Of a stretch of 64,000 nt of DNA, positions 44,582 to 54,376 are shown one piece after another. The notes under the pieces were generated by a model. It saw only the letters and a program-made list of their open reading frames with translations, had not been told where the DNA came from and did no database searches. The DNA comes from Reichenbachiella versicolor. GTDB lineage: Bacteria; Bacteroidota; Bacteroidia; Cytophagales; Cyclobacteriaceae. The position numbers were made by a program, and so were the translations under genes. The stretch covers positions 1 through 64,000 of the forward strand of contig NZ_QFZQ01000008.1 of the NCBI RefSeq assembly GCF_003171675.1. The letters are read 5' to 3'. Within the stretch, counting starts at the first letter, position 1. Every line of letters begins with the position of its first letter.

Positions 44582-47194
44582 ATGAATTTCAATCAATATA
44601 CAGTTAAGTCACAGGAAGTATTGAATAAGTCTGGTGAGCTTGTAAAAGAAAATGGTCAACAGGCTATTGAACCAGCTCATATTTTAAAGGCTATTATCCG
44701 AGTAGATGAAAATGTACTATCATTTTTGTTGAAAAAGTTAGGTACCAACACTGAACGACTGGAAACGCAACTAGATGAAGCAATAAAATCATATCCAAAA
44801 GTAAGTGGTCAGCAGCCTTATCTGTCAAATGAATCGGCTGCAGCTCTTAAGAAAGCCGAAACTTTTGCTAAGAAACAAGGAGATGAATTTGTAGCAATAG
44901 AGCATATAATAGCTGGTATTCTCGTAGGGTTCGACAAGGCGGCAAAGGCCTTAAAGGAGGTAGGCTTCAACCAAAGAGACTTAGAGACTGCTATCAAAGA
45001 ATTAAGAGGAGGAAATAAAGTGAATAGTCAAAATGCAGAATCAAACTATCAGTCGCTAGATAGATATTCTAAGAACTTGAACCAACTAGCAAAGGATGGT
45101 AAAATTGATCCAGTTATTGGTCGAGATGAGGAGATTCGAAGAGTACTTCAAATATTATCTCGTAGAACTAAGAACAACCCGATGTTGATTGGAGAACCAG
45201 GTGTGGGTAAAACTGCAATCATCGAGGGAATGGCTCAACGAATCGTTGATGGAGATGTACCCGAGAATTTGAAAACGAAGACACTCATTTCTTTAGACAT
45301 GGGACTCTTAGTTGCTGGCGCAAAATACAAAGGGGAGTTCGAAGAAAGGCTTAAATCAGTGATCAAAGAAGTGACTGATTCGGATGGTGAAATTATTCTA
45401 TTTATAGATGAGATACACACATTGATAGGATCCGGAGGAGGTGGAGAAGGAGCTATGGATGCTGCGAATTTATTGAAACCAGCTCTGGCAAGAGGTGAGC
45501 TACATGCAATCGGTGCGACTACTTTGAAGGAATATCAGAAGTATATTGAGAAGGATAAAGCACTAGAAAGGAGGTTTCAGACGGTCTTAGTTGATGAACC
45601 GGACGAACAAGCTTCAATTTCTATTCTTCGTGGAATCAAAGACAAGTACGAGGTTCATCACGGAGTTCGGATTAAAGATGATGCTGTTATCGCCTCTGTA
45701 GAACTATCAAGCAGATACATTTCGGATCGCCATCTACCAGATAAAGCCATTGATTTGATGGATGAAGCGGCTTCTAAACTTAGGATTGAAATTGACTCTG
45801 TGCCGGAAGCGCTTGATGAATTGAATCGGAAGATTATGCAGCTCGAAATCGAACGTGAAGCAATTCGAAGAGAGAAAAACAAGGATAGAGAAAAAGTGCT
45901 ATCTAGAAAGATCTCTGATTTGAGTGTTCGTAGGGATGATATCAAGGCAAAGTGGGAGAATGAAAAGTCTGTGATTACAGGTATCCAAGTTGAAAAAGAA
46001 AACTTAGAAAGATATAAGGTTGAAGCAGAACAGGCCGAACGAAGCGGAGATTTTGGTAAAGTAGCTGAAATTAGATACGGAAAGATAACGGAGAGTGAAG
46101 GTAAGCTTGAACAGCTCAAAGTTCAGCTCTCTGAGATGCAAGGACAAAGTTCTCTTTTGAAGGAAGAAGTAGACAGCGAAGACATAGCAGAGGTGGTAGC
46201 TCGTTGGACAGGTATTCCTGTGAAAAAGATGCTACAAAGTGACAGAGAGAAACTTCTTCATTTAGAAGATGAGCTTGGTAAACGTGTTGCGGGTCAAGAG
46301 GAAGCAATTGAAAGTATTTCGGATGCGGTTCGAAGAAGTAGAGCAGGGTTGCATGATCCAAATCGTCCTATTGGGTCATTTATATTTCTAGGTACGACAG
46401 GAGTGGGAAAGACGGAGTTGGCTAAAGCATTAGCTGATTATTTGTTCAATGATGAGAATGCCATGGTACGCATTGATATGTCAGAATATCAAGAGAGACA
46501 TGCCGTGAGTAGACTCATAGGAGCTCCTCCTGGATATGTAGGATATGACGAGGGTGGACAGTTGACGGAAGCGGTAAGACGAAAACCATATTCTGTTGTT
46601 TTACTTGACGAAATAGAAAAGGCGCACCCTGATGCATTTAATGTTCTTTTGCAAGTTTTAGATGATGGAAGACTGACTGATAATAAAGGCCGTGTGGCTA
46701 ACTTCAAGAATACCATTATTATCATGACTACAAACATTGGAGCTCATTTGATTCAGGAAAATTTCTCGAATCTTGATTCTGTCAATGTTGATGAAGTGAT
46801 AGCGAAGACAAAAGGAGAAGTGTTTGAATTGATGAAACAGTCTGTAAGGCCGGAATTCTTAAATCGAGTGGATGAAACCATTATGTTCCGTCCATTGACT
46901 AAGGATAATATCAGAGAGATAGTCGGATTCCAGTTTAAATTGATTCAAAAACGATTAGCTCAAAATGGTGTAAAAATAGAAGCTACTCCTCAAGTTCTTG
47001 ACAAGTTAGGTGAACTTGGATATGACCCGCAATTTGGCGCTAGACCGTTGAAAAGAGTGATGCAAAAAACCGTTTTGAATGCTTTGTCAAAAGAGATTTT
47101 AGCTGGAAAGATCAATAACGAATCGGTAATAGGTGTCTCACTTAATGATAATAGCGAAATTGAGTTTATCAATCTAGATGAGGTAGAAATATAA
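44582..47194 (+). CDS. clpB: ATP-dependent disaggregase ClpB
   Basis: Hsp100 chaperone that extracts proteins from aggregates with DnaK. From ATG 44582 (870 residues; a TTG nine bases upstream is less likely) it shows the N-terminal Clp repeat domain (1-145), AAA1 with Walker A GEPGVGKTA near 202, a middle coiled-coil domain (about 405-525) rich in Glu/Arg/Lys, and AAA2 with Walker A GTTGVGKTE near 602 and the pore loop GYVGYDEGG. Walker B motifs ILFIDEIH and VVLLDEIEKAH are intact. Heat-shock regulation is likely, but no CIRCE-type element is visible upstream. Confidence 0.96.
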   Translation: MNFNQYTVKSQEVLNKSGELVKENGQQAIEPAHILKAIIRVDENVLSFLLKKLGTNTERLETQLDEAIKSYPKVSGQQPYLSNESAAALKKAETFAKKQGDEFVAIEHIIAGILVGFDKAAKALKEVGFNQRDLETAIKELRGGNKVNSQNAESNYQSLDRYSKNLNQLAKDGKIDPVIGRDEEIRRVLQILSRRTKNNPMLIGEPGVGKTAIIEGMAQRIVDGDVPENLKTKTLISLDMGLLVAGAKYKGEFEERLKSVIKEVTDSDGEIILFIDEIHTLIGSGGGGEGAMDAANLLKPALARGELHAIGATTLKEYQKYIEKDKALERRFQTVLVDEPDEQASISILRGIKDKYEVHHGVRIKDDAVIASVELSSRYISDRHLPDKAIDLMDEAASKLRIEIDSVPEALDELNRKIMQLEIEREAIRREKNKDREKVLSRKISDLSVRRDDIKAKWENEKSVITGIQVEKENLERYKVEAEQAERSGDFGKVAEIRYGKITESEGKLEQLKVQLSEMQGQSSLLKEEVDSEDIAEVVARWTGIPVKKMLQSDREKLLHLEDELGKRVAGQEEAIESISDAVRRSRAGLHDPNRPIGSFIFLGTTGVGKTELAKALADYLFNDENAMVRIDMSEYQERHAVSRLIGAPPGYVGYDEGGQLTEAVRRKPYSVVLLDEIEKAHPDAFNVLLQVLDDGRLTDNKGRVANFKNTIIIMTTNIGAHLIQENFSNLDSVNVDEVIAKTKGEVFELMKQSVRPEFLNRVDETIMFRPLTKDNIREIVGFQFKLIQKRLAQNGVKIEATPQVLDKLGELGYDPQFGARPLKRVMQKTVLNALSKEILAGKINNESVIGVSLNDNSEIEFINLDEVEI

Positions 47195-47218
47195 AGATTA
47201 GCAATAGTGTATAGAGTA

Positions 47219-47250
47219 GAAGGAAAGGGTCAATGCTCTTTCCTTTTTTG
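47219..47250. terminator. Terminator between clpB and the convergent lipoprotein gene
   Basis: AAGGAAAG pairs with CTTTCCTT across about 11 bases and is followed by six T, 25 bases after the clpB stop; weaker in the other direction. Confidence 0.7.
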
Positions 47251-47264
47251 TACTTTATAAATTT

Positions 47265-48068
47265 TTACTCTTTCGAAGATACAAGGTCTTCTTCCTTAAC
47301 ATAAAAACCGATGTGGTTTCCTGATTCTTTTTGCATTCTTATTAAATACACATCACCTTTTTGCTCCATTAATTCACCTTCTAAGACTATTCCTTTGTGT
47401 TGAAACTTTACAAGTTCATTTTTAGGATCTTTTGGAGTGAAGTAATCAATAGGATTGCCCTGATCTAAGGAAAGTACTGGAATCTTTTTTTGATAAGATA
47501 CTAGAGTAACAGTAGGGATTTTTTTTATTCTAAGATTATTTCTGTGATCATAGAACTTTACCAAACATACCTCAGGTTTTACGTCTACTATTTGACCTAT
47601 AATAGTATCTTTCCTCTGAACTAGAGGGACTTTTTGACCAAAATTGAAATAATCTGTTGAAGGTTTATTAGTGAAATCAGCTATGTTATCAGCCCAAGAG
47701 ATGCTATCTATTTCTTTACTGGTAAAATCAATAATTTCCGCTGACACTAAAACCTTGGTCGTAAACAAAGGGAAAAATATTGTTCTTTTGAAGTCAGTTG
47801 TTGTTTGCCCTAGAACTTGCCCTAGTTGGATATCACTATTGAGGAATAAATTTCGTTTGGCTTCCAATACGAGTGCATCTTTGCTGTTGCCACCGATACC
47901 GAGAAAATTAGTCGTACGTGATGTCCCAAATGCATAGTCTATGCTTTTGAATTTATCATTAGTAATAACTGCACTGCCTCCACTAACAGAACCTAAATGG
48001 TAAGAACATGAACTAAGGAGATTGATTGAAACACAAACCACTATGGTTAGGTGTATTAGACTTTTCAT
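47265..48068 (-). CDS. Hypothetical lipoprotein, 267 residues
   Basis: A lipoprotein (signal peptide ending LLSSC, Cys at about 21) in two parts. The first (about 25-125) contains FLGIGGNSKDALVLEAKRNLFLN and QVLGQTTTDFKRTIFFPLFTTKVLVSAEIIDF, a pattern I have seen in Bacteroidota lipoproteins of unknown function. The second part (about 125-267) is beta-rich with repeated short strands around valine and lysine (VPLVQRKDTIIGQIVDVKPEVCLVKFYD, IVLEGELMEQKGDVYLIRMQ), suggesting an SH3- or Tudor-like barrel. Role unknown. Convergent with clpB. Confidence 0.78.
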   Translation of the reverse strand: MKSLIHLTIVVCVSINLLSSCSYHLGSVSGGSAVITNDKFKSIDYAFGTSRTTNFLGIGGNSKDALVLEAKRNLFLNSDIQLGQVLGQTTTDFKRTIFFPLFTTKVLVSAEIIDFTSKEIDSISWADNIADFTNKPSTDYFNFGQKVPLVQRKDTIIGQIVDVKPEVCLVKFYDHRNNLRIKKIPTVTLVSYQKKIPVLSLDQGNPIDYFTPKDPKNELVKFQHKGIVLEGELMEQKGDVYLIRMQKESGNHIGFYVKEEDLVSSKE

Positions 48069-48208
48069 TTGACAGATCTTAATTTAAAAACTCGCGCAAT
48101 TTATTAAACAGGATACTGATTTAAAAGAACCAATTGCACCCGTTTAGAAAGAGAGATCAATATTAGTGATGCAGAAAGTGAAGATCTATTGACCCATGAA
48201 TAAAGGAA

Positions 48209-50002
48209 CTAGACCAAGGGGTCAGCTTCTTCCTTTTGAATTTGCTTGTCATAGAGTGTTTTATAGACCCCTTCGTGACTGATAAGCTCAGCATGAGTCC
48301 CTTGCTCTACGATTTTGCCTTCGTCTAATACGATAATCTTATCTGCTAACTGAGCGGAAGAAACTCTGTGTGAAATAATTACAGTAGTACGATCCACCAT
48401 GATCTTCTTCATACTGTTAAGAATACTGTTTTCCGTTTTGGTGTCTACCGCTGAAAGACAATCATCAAGTATTAAGATCTTTGGTTCTCTAACTATTGCT
48501 CTAGCTATCGAAACTCTCTGCTTTTGACCTCCTGAGAGTGTAATTCCCCTCTCTCCTAACATGGTTTGAAGTCCATCAGGGAAGCGATCAATATTTTCTG
48601 TCAAATCGGAATAAGCTACTGCTTTGTCAATTCGTTCGTCGCTGACTTTGCCATTGCCAAAAGAGATATTATCGCGAATAGATTCAGAGAAAAGAAAGAC
48701 GTCTTGAGGTACATAACCGATGTTTTGACGAACATTGGAAATTTGGTGATCTGTTAGCTTTAAGTCATCAATTTGGACTTCTCCATTAGTAGGATCATAC
48801 AGTCGACAAATCAAATTAGCTATAGTACTTTTTCCAGAACCTGTAGTACCAATGATTGCTATCGATTCTCCAGCCTTGACGGAGAATGAAATATCTTCAA
48901 GAGCTTTGATTCCTGAATCAGGATAAACAAAAGAGACCTTGTCAAATCTGATATTTCCTACAATGTCCTGCTTAATGTTTTTGTCAGAGATTATATCATT
49001 CTTAGCTGATAGGAATTCATTGATTCGTCGTTGAGAAGCCGCTGCACTTTGTATAATACTTGTGATCCAGCCCAGTGATGTCACAGGCCAAGTCAACATA
49101 TTCACATATATTATGAACTCGGCGATGTTTCCTGTACTCAACTCTCCTGCTAATACTCCTTCAGATCCAATATATACGGTTAGTATCACACTGAGACCGA
49201 TTAGGCCCATAATCAATGGAAAAAATAAAGACTGTACAAAAGCGAGCTTGAGAGACTTATGACGATATTCTTCACTAGTACCTTCAAACTTATGATCATA
49301 ATCCTTTTCTCTAACAAACGCTTTAATCACTCTGATGCCTGAGAATGCTTCTTGAACGAAAGTGGAGAGTTTGGATTGACTTTCTTGAATTTCCTCAGAA
49401 CGCTTGTTGATGATATTATTGACAAAGTATATGCTAAATGACAAGAATGGTAGCGGAATCAACGAGTACAAGGTTAGTTTGACATTGATCGAAAACATAA
49501 ATGGAATGACAATGATGAACATAGTAGCCAAATTGATTCCATACATGATGGCAGGGCCTATGTACATTCTGACTTTGCTTACATCTTCGGAGATTCTATT
49601 CATTAGGTCCCCAGTGTTATTCTTTCTATAAAAGCTTAGGGGAAGAGTCTGATAGTGTGCGTATATTTCGTTTTTGAGATCAAACTCAATAAGCCTTGAC
49701 ATGACGATGATGGTCTGACGCATCAAAAACATGAAACCTCCTCTAAGAACTGCTGATACGAGTATGATAACTCCGAAAACCAGTATACTCTTTACGAATA
49801 GATCGTAGCCATTTTTTTGAAGCTCAAACCCATCGAACCAATGAAATATCGAAAAACTTCCTTGAATCAAATCGAAAGATTGACGTACGACCACTGCGGG
49901 CACTACACCAAATAGATTGGCTATTATTATAAATACTGTACCAAGAACTAAATACCACTTGTATTTGAAGAGGTACTTATTGATATGCGCTAAATCTCTC
50001 AT
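48209..50002 (-). CDS. ABC exporter, fused permease and ATPase
   Basis: A 597-residue half-transporter of the MsbA/multidrug type, working as a homo- or heterodimer to export lipids or drugs. Six membrane helices occupy about 15-320 and the nucleotide-binding domain about 345-580, with Walker A GTTGSGKST, Q-loop region QDVFLFSESIRDNI, signature LSGGQKQR, Walker B ILILDDCLSAVD and the H-loop IISHR. The DDCLSAVD sequence has Asp after the Walker B aspartate where most transporters have Glu, a variant that occurs in degenerate sites, so the ATPase may be slow or need a partner. No partner gene adjacent. Confidence 0.9.
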   Translation of the reverse strand: MRDLAHINKYLFKYKWYLVLGTVFIIIANLFGVVPAVVVRQSFDLIQGSFSIFHWFDGFELQKNGYDLFVKSILVFGVIILVSAVLRGGFMFLMRQTIIVMSRLIEFDLKNEIYAHYQTLPLSFYRKNNTGDLMNRISEDVSKVRMYIGPAIMYGINLATMFIIVIPFMFSINVKLTLYSLIPLPFLSFSIYFVNNIINKRSEEIQESQSKLSTFVQEAFSGIRVIKAFVREKDYDHKFEGTSEEYRHKSLKLAFVQSLFFPLIMGLIGLSVILTVYIGSEGVLAGELSTGNIAEFIIYVNMLTWPVTSLGWITSIIQSAAASQRRINEFLSAKNDIISDKNIKQDIVGNIRFDKVSFVYPDSGIKALEDISFSVKAGESIAIIGTTGSGKSTIANLICRLYDPTNGEVQIDDLKLTDHQISNVRQNIGYVPQDVFLFSESIRDNISFGNGKVSDERIDKAVAYSDLTENIDRFPDGLQTMLGERGITLSGGQKQRVSIARAIVREPKILILDDCLSAVDTKTENSILNSMKKIMVDRTTVIISHRVSSAQLADKIIVLDEGKIVEQGTHAELISHEGVYKTLYDKQIQKEEADPLV

Positions 50003-50086
50003 GAAATATCAGATAGGGAAAGGCTCACTATGTCTGCAATATTACACACTTCATACGGGATATGGTTTTGATGGTTCGGGAAAACG

Positions 50087-50118
50087 AAAAAGCACGCTCA
50101 AATTCAGAGCGTGCTTTT
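50087..50118 (-). terminator. Terminator of the sulfatase gene
   Basis: A perfect 12-base-pair stem (AAAAGCACGCTC with GAGCGTGCTTTT) around a 7-base loop; on the minus strand it is followed by T-rich sequence, about 30 bases after the sulfatase stop. Confidence 0.85.
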
Positions 50119-50144
50119 GGTGTGTACTTAAATAAATAAGGAGA

Positions 50145-51833
50145 TTAATTATTTGATAAAGCCTTAGCCTTTTTTTTCTTCATTGCTTTTCTCCTAGCTA
50201 GTTCCTTTAGTTCTGTTTTGTTAGCTGGGGATAATGGACCATGTTGTTCCTCGTCAAATTTGTCAAACTGAGGAAGTATATTCAGTAGTTTTTCCTTTTC
50301 CTGTTTTAGATCTGAGGAAGCCATATTCCAGTCAGTAATTTGAGGAAAGCTGATTAAATCCTTAGGGTTTTCTCTGACATCATACCATTTGTCACGACCA
50401 TCTTTGAGTAAGATATCATTGCGGATGATTTGCATTGATCCTTTATAACCATAAATCCACTCTCGGTGTGTGGGTTTATTTGTAGTCAAGAATGGAATTA
50501 AGCTCACACCATTCATTTCATAGTCGGCAGGTATATCAACACCCGCCAATTCAGCTACAGTAGGCAATACATCGGCTATATTCACCAAGACATCTTGAAA
50601 CCCCTTCTTAGTCATACCCAATCCTGGTGCATAAACCATAAATGGCACATGTACACCTTTCTGAATATCAGGACTATTTTTGCCATACTTTCCCGTTCCA
50701 TTGTCGGCACAGAAGATTATTATAGTATTGTCCATTATTCCTAGATCATCAAGCTTATTGAGATATTGCCACATTTGATAATCTAGGTAATTGATGTGAG
50801 TATGAATACCTGGTTCTGTTATCGTACCATGAGTATCATAATTTCCATTATCACCAGTGATTTTTGGTTGTGTTCGTACATATTCTTTACCAGTCCATTT
50901 AATTTTGGGAGTTCCAGGCCATTTGCTAGTCTCCTTTGGATTGACAAAATTCATCGCATCATGTCCAAGATGAGTTGTATGGTATACAAAGAAGGGCATC
51001 TTATCATTAGTCTTTCTTTCCATAAAGTCTAGAATAAAATCTAACTCTACATCTGGACCATAGGTATGAGTACCATATGCTTCTTTACTCTCAGGAGTAT
51101 TTGGCCACCATTCGTACTTTTTTCCTTTTGAGCTTGGGTGGTTCATCAGCATTACATGAGGTTTCCAATACCAACTATTTTGAGCATAAGTGTCCATTTC
51201 TTCACCAGTATCCATATTGAGTATTCTCTTATGACCATTTTCCTTTACAATTTCCACTCTAAAGTCTGTAAATGAGTTTGGCTCTAGTCGTGTTTGTTTT
51301 AATGGCCCTGGTGTAAATACTCCTTCGTCAAATCCAAATTTTGATAAGTCAGCTCCTCTCATTTGTGTTTTGCCTGCCCATATGGTTGCGTATCCGCCCT
51401 CTTTCGCAATGGCTCCGATGGTTTTGGGAGAGCTTTCGTAAAATGGATAGGCAACTGCCTTTCCTTTTTCATTGGTGTATTGACCAATAGATTTATTTTC
51501 CCACCATTTATGAAGATGTGCATACCTACCTGTCATCATCATTGCTCTACTCGGAGAGCAAACGACTGATGCCCAAGCTGTCTTAACATAGCAACCTTCT
51601 TTAGCTATTTTGTCCAAAACGGGAGTTTTAGCTCTGTATTTTACATCTGACGTATTCTTAGCTTCTGGAGAACTCCATGTGTCCGATCCATATATTGGAA
51701 ATTCTCTTGCGCTGATGTCATCGGCAAATACAACGATGATATTAGGTTTTGATTTCTTTGTAGTTTTGGCGAAAGTGTTGGACACTACAGTTATTATACC
51801 CACTACGCTCATCAAAATAGTTCTTACCTTCAT
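50145..51833 (-). CDS. Secreted sulfatase (S1 family, Cys type)
   Basis: Removes sulfate esters from sulfated glycans or related substrates. The 562-residue product has a Sec signal peptide (about 1-22) and the metal-binding N-terminal segment NIIVVFADDISAREF (31-45). The formylglycine motif is CSPSR at 92-96 in SVVCSPSRAMMMTGR, so Cys92 is matured to formylglycine by an anaerobic or FGE-type enzyme encoded elsewhere. VYHTTHLGHD, and IIFCADNGTGKYGK (about 366-379), are the other metal-site blocks. A lysine-rich C-terminus (KKKKAKA) follows. A marine-polysaccharide role is inferred, together with the fucosidase elsewhere in the window. Confidence 0.93.
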   Translation of the reverse strand: MKVRTILMSVVGIITVVSNTFAKTTKKSKPNIIVVFADDISAREFPIYGSDTWSSPEAKNTSDVKYRAKTPVLDKIAKEGCYVKTAWASVVCSPSRAMMMTGRYAHLHKWWENKSIGQYTNEKGKAVAYPFYESSPKTIGAIAKEGGYATIWAGKTQMRGADLSKFGFDEGVFTPGPLKQTRLEPNSFTDFRVEIVKENGHKRILNMDTGEEMDTYAQNSWYWKPHVMLMNHPSSKGKKYEWWPNTPESKEAYGTHTYGPDVELDFILDFMERKTNDKMPFFVYHTTHLGHDAMNFVNPKETSKWPGTPKIKWTGKEYVRTQPKITGDNGNYDTHGTITEPGIHTHINYLDYQMWQYLNKLDDLGIMDNTIIIFCADNGTGKYGKNSPDIQKGVHVPFMVYAPGLGMTKKGFQDVLVNIADVLPTVAELAGVDIPADYEMNGVSLIPFLTTNKPTHREWIYGYKGSMQIIRNDILLKDGRDKWYDVRENPKDLISFPQITDWNMASSDLKQEKEKLLNILPQFDKFDEEQHGPLSPANKTELKELARRKAMKKKKAKALSNN

Positions 51834-52065
51834 TTCAGTTCGAGTTTACTTGTTCACAATGGTATCATTCCTAATAAATTGGGAAGGAGAGAAACTATTG
51901 ATGAAACTGTTCACCCCTGATTTTCATGGTGTATTAGACCGAAAAGTGAGTTATGTTTCGAATTAAGTTTTTATGTTTTGAGATCAGTGGTGATTTGTAT
52001 ATTGACCTCCTATCATTTCTTTGAGAAACTAATCTGGAAATTTTTGAATAAAGAGTCTTCTACTT

Positions 52066-53178
52066 TTAAGCAACATCAACTCGCTTTATTCCACTTTCAT
52101 CAATTCTAAATACTCTTACGGGATTAAACTTTTCAGTTACAAGACTCATAGTACGTTCCTCGCGGGCATCAGTAATGAAAATCTGTTTAAATCTAGATGA
52201 GGTAATTATTTCTAACATTCGGCCAATGCGTCCGTCATCGAGCTTGTCAAATATGTCATCCAGTAAAAGGACAGGAGTTAGTCCAACTTGCTCTTTCACG
52301 AATTCAAACTGTGCTAGTTTCAGACTTATTAAAAATGATTTCTGTTGCCCTTGCGAACCAAATTTTTTGATCGCCATATCATTGATAGTAAATAAATATT
52401 CATCCTTATGGACTCCGACATTAGTTCGTTGGAGAATGAGATCACGTTCATAGGAGTTAGCAAAATCTTCTTCAAAAGAATTGAGTAACGCTTTTGATTT
52501 GTATTCTATGTTGACATTTTCCCTCTTTTCAGAAATGAGTTCATAGTTGTTTTCGACTATAGGCTCAAACCGCTGAATGAATTCTAGTCGTTTTTGAGCG
52601 ATAATCTTTGAGCTTTCGATCATTGGTCGATCATATCCTTCAAGAAGGATTTTATCTATTTTTTTACCAGTTGGTTGTGATTTCAGTAGTGCATTTCGTT
52701 GCTTGAGATGATGATTATATCTGATCAGTTCGGCAAGATAAATTTTGTCAGTTTGAGCGATGATACTATCAAAGTATTTTCTTCGGACATCGTTACTTTC
52801 ACGAATTAGTTCATCATCAGCCGGCGCAATCATCACGGCAGGAAACTTTCCTAGATGCTCACTCATTTTTTCATATTCAGCACCATCTACTTTGAACGTC
52901 TTTTTTTCACCTTTTTTAAGGCTACAGTGATATTTTCTTATTTTGTCTTCTAGTTGTACCTCTGCATTTATTACAAAGAAATCTTCATTTTTTTTGATAT
53001 TCTGACCGTCAAGTGAATTGAAATAACTTTTCGTCATTGACAAATAATAGATAGCATCTAGAAGGTTGGTTTTACCAGACCCGTTGAGCCCAACGAGGCA
53101 GTTGATATGGTCACAGAATTCAACTTGTCCCTCATTATAGTTTTTAAAATTGATAATATCGAGAGACTGTAGATACAT
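52066..53178 (-). CDS. recF: DNA replication and repair protein RecF
   Basis: SMC-like ATPase that loads RecA at gaps via RecOR. The 370-residue length is standard. Walker A GLNGSGKTNLLDAIYYL starts at about 30, the signature-like SQGQQKS segment lies near 275-281, and Walker B LLLDDIFDKLD (about 305-315) follows. Monocistronic and divergent from pdhA; the usual dnaA/dnaN neighbours are absent, as is normal in Bacteroidota. Confidence 0.95.
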   Translation of the reverse strand: MYLQSLDIINFKNYNEGQVEFCDHINCLVGLNGSGKTNLLDAIYYLSMTKSYFNSLDGQNIKKNEDFFVINAEVQLEDKIRKYHCSLKKGEKKTFKVDGAEYEKMSEHLGKFPAVMIAPADDELIRESNDVRRKYFDSIIAQTDKIYLAELIRYNHHLKQRNALLKSQPTGKKIDKILLEGYDRPMIESSKIIAQKRLEFIQRFEPIVENNYELISEKRENVNIEYKSKALLNSFEEDFANSYERDLILQRTNVGVHKDEYLFTINDMAIKKFGSQGQQKSFLISLKLAQFEFVKEQVGLTPVLLLDDIFDKLDDGRIGRMLEIITSSRFKQIFITDAREERTMSLVTEKFNPVRVFRIDESGIKRVDVA

Positions 53179-53303
53179 ATAGTTTTGCCGAAAGTTGATA
53201 AATGACTAATTTCGCTCCCGATTTGAAGTAGAATCGCCGAGGCATTAGTCTAAGTTGAGGCCTCAAAATTATAACATTTAACCGCTTTTAATTCTTATTT
53301 AGG

Positions 53304-54335
53304 ATGGCAACTACAGCGAAAAAAAAGACAACAAAGGCTTCTAAGAAAATAGAATTTTCTAAGGAGACCTATATGACGTGGTTTGAGCAAATGATGCTCA
53401 TGAGAAGGTTTGAGGAGAAAGCGGGTCAGCTATATGGTCAGCAAAAAATTAAAGGTTTCTGTCACCTTTATATAGGACAGGAAGCTTGTGTAGCTGGAGC
53501 GGTTTCTGCTTTAGAAAAAGGGGATAAGTATCTTACTTCATATAGAGATCACGCACATCCACTGGCATTGGGAACGGACCCTAAGAAAATTATGGCTGAG
53601 CTTTATGGTAAAGTGACTGGTGTTTCTAAAGGTAAAGGAGGTTCGATGCACATGTTCGACAAAGAAGTTGGATTCATGGGTGGACATGGTATCGTAGGTG
53701 GTCAGGTGCCATTAGGTGCTGGTATTGCTTTCGCTGAGCAGTACAATGAGACTGGCAAACTTTGTATCGTATATATGGGTGATGGTGCTGTTAGACAAGG
53801 TGCTTTTCATGAAGCTTTGAATATGGCAATGACCTTGAAGCTTCCATGTCTATTTGTTATTGAAAACAATGGATATGCGATGGGTACTTCTGTGAAAAGA
53901 ACTTCTAATGTAACAGAGCTAGACCAACTAGGATCTGCATACCAAATGCCATCAGTATCTGTAGATGGTATGTCTGCTGCTGATGTACATATTGCTGTAT
54001 CTGAAGCTGCTGATAGAGCTAGAAAAGGCGATGGTCCTACATTGTTAGAGTTTAGAACTTACAGATACAAGGGTCACTCAATGTCAGATCCTGCTAAGTA
54101 TAGAACTAAGGAGGAAGTAGAAGAGTACAAGCAAAGAGATCCAATTCAGCAAGTGAAAGCGGCTATTCTAGAGCAAGGGTTCGCTACTGAAGAGGAATTA
54201 AATAAAATAGATGCTGATATCAAGGAACGAGTAAAAGAATGTGTAACCTTCGCTGAGGAATCTCCATTCCCGCCAGCGGCAGATGCTTACACTGACATTT
54301 ATATGGATCCTTCATATCCATACGTAGAAAACTAA
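53304..54335 (+). CDS. pdhA: Pyruvate dehydrogenase E1 component, alpha subunit
   Basis: Thiamine-diphosphate-dependent decarboxylase subunit of the pyruvate dehydrogenase complex. The 343-residue product has a lysine/threonine-rich leader (1-18), the active-site region TSYRDHAHPLALG (78-90), the MHMFD loop (115-119), and the TPP motif from GDGAVRQGAFHEALN (159-173) to ENN (187-189). YRYKGHSMSDPAKYR (about 252-266) is the phosphorylation-loop homologue. The beta subunit and E2/E3 genes are not next to it. A gene for a TPR protein follows after 41 bases. Confidence 0.93.
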   Translation: MATTAKKKTTKASKKIEFSKETYMTWFEQMMLMRRFEEKAGQLYGQQKIKGFCHLYIGQEACVAGAVSALEKGDKYLTSYRDHAHPLALGTDPKKIMAELYGKVTGVSKGKGGSMHMFDKEVGFMGGHGIVGGQVPLGAGIAFAEQYNETGKLCIVYMGDGAVRQGAFHEALNMAMTLKLPCLFVIENNGYAMGTSVKRTSNVTELDQLGSAYQMPSVSVDGMSAADVHIAVSEAADRARKGDGPTLLEFRTYRYKGHSMSDPAKYRTKEEVEEYKQRDPIQQVKAAILEQGFATEEELNKIDADIKERVKECVTFAEESPFPPAADAYTDIYMDPSYPYVEN

Positions 54336-54376
54336 GAATATATCCGTCCCTGTTTCGGGGCTTAATTATTTAGATA

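Noticed and set aside
45658-46119. 153-codon open frame on the minus strand
   Set aside because: Fully inside clpB on the other strand and serine-rich because of the coding bias of the clpB coiled coil.
51610-51966. 118-codon plus-strand frame reaching into the sulfatase/recF gap
   Set aside because: Most of it is antisense to the sulfatase gene; the part in the gap shows no recognisable domain.
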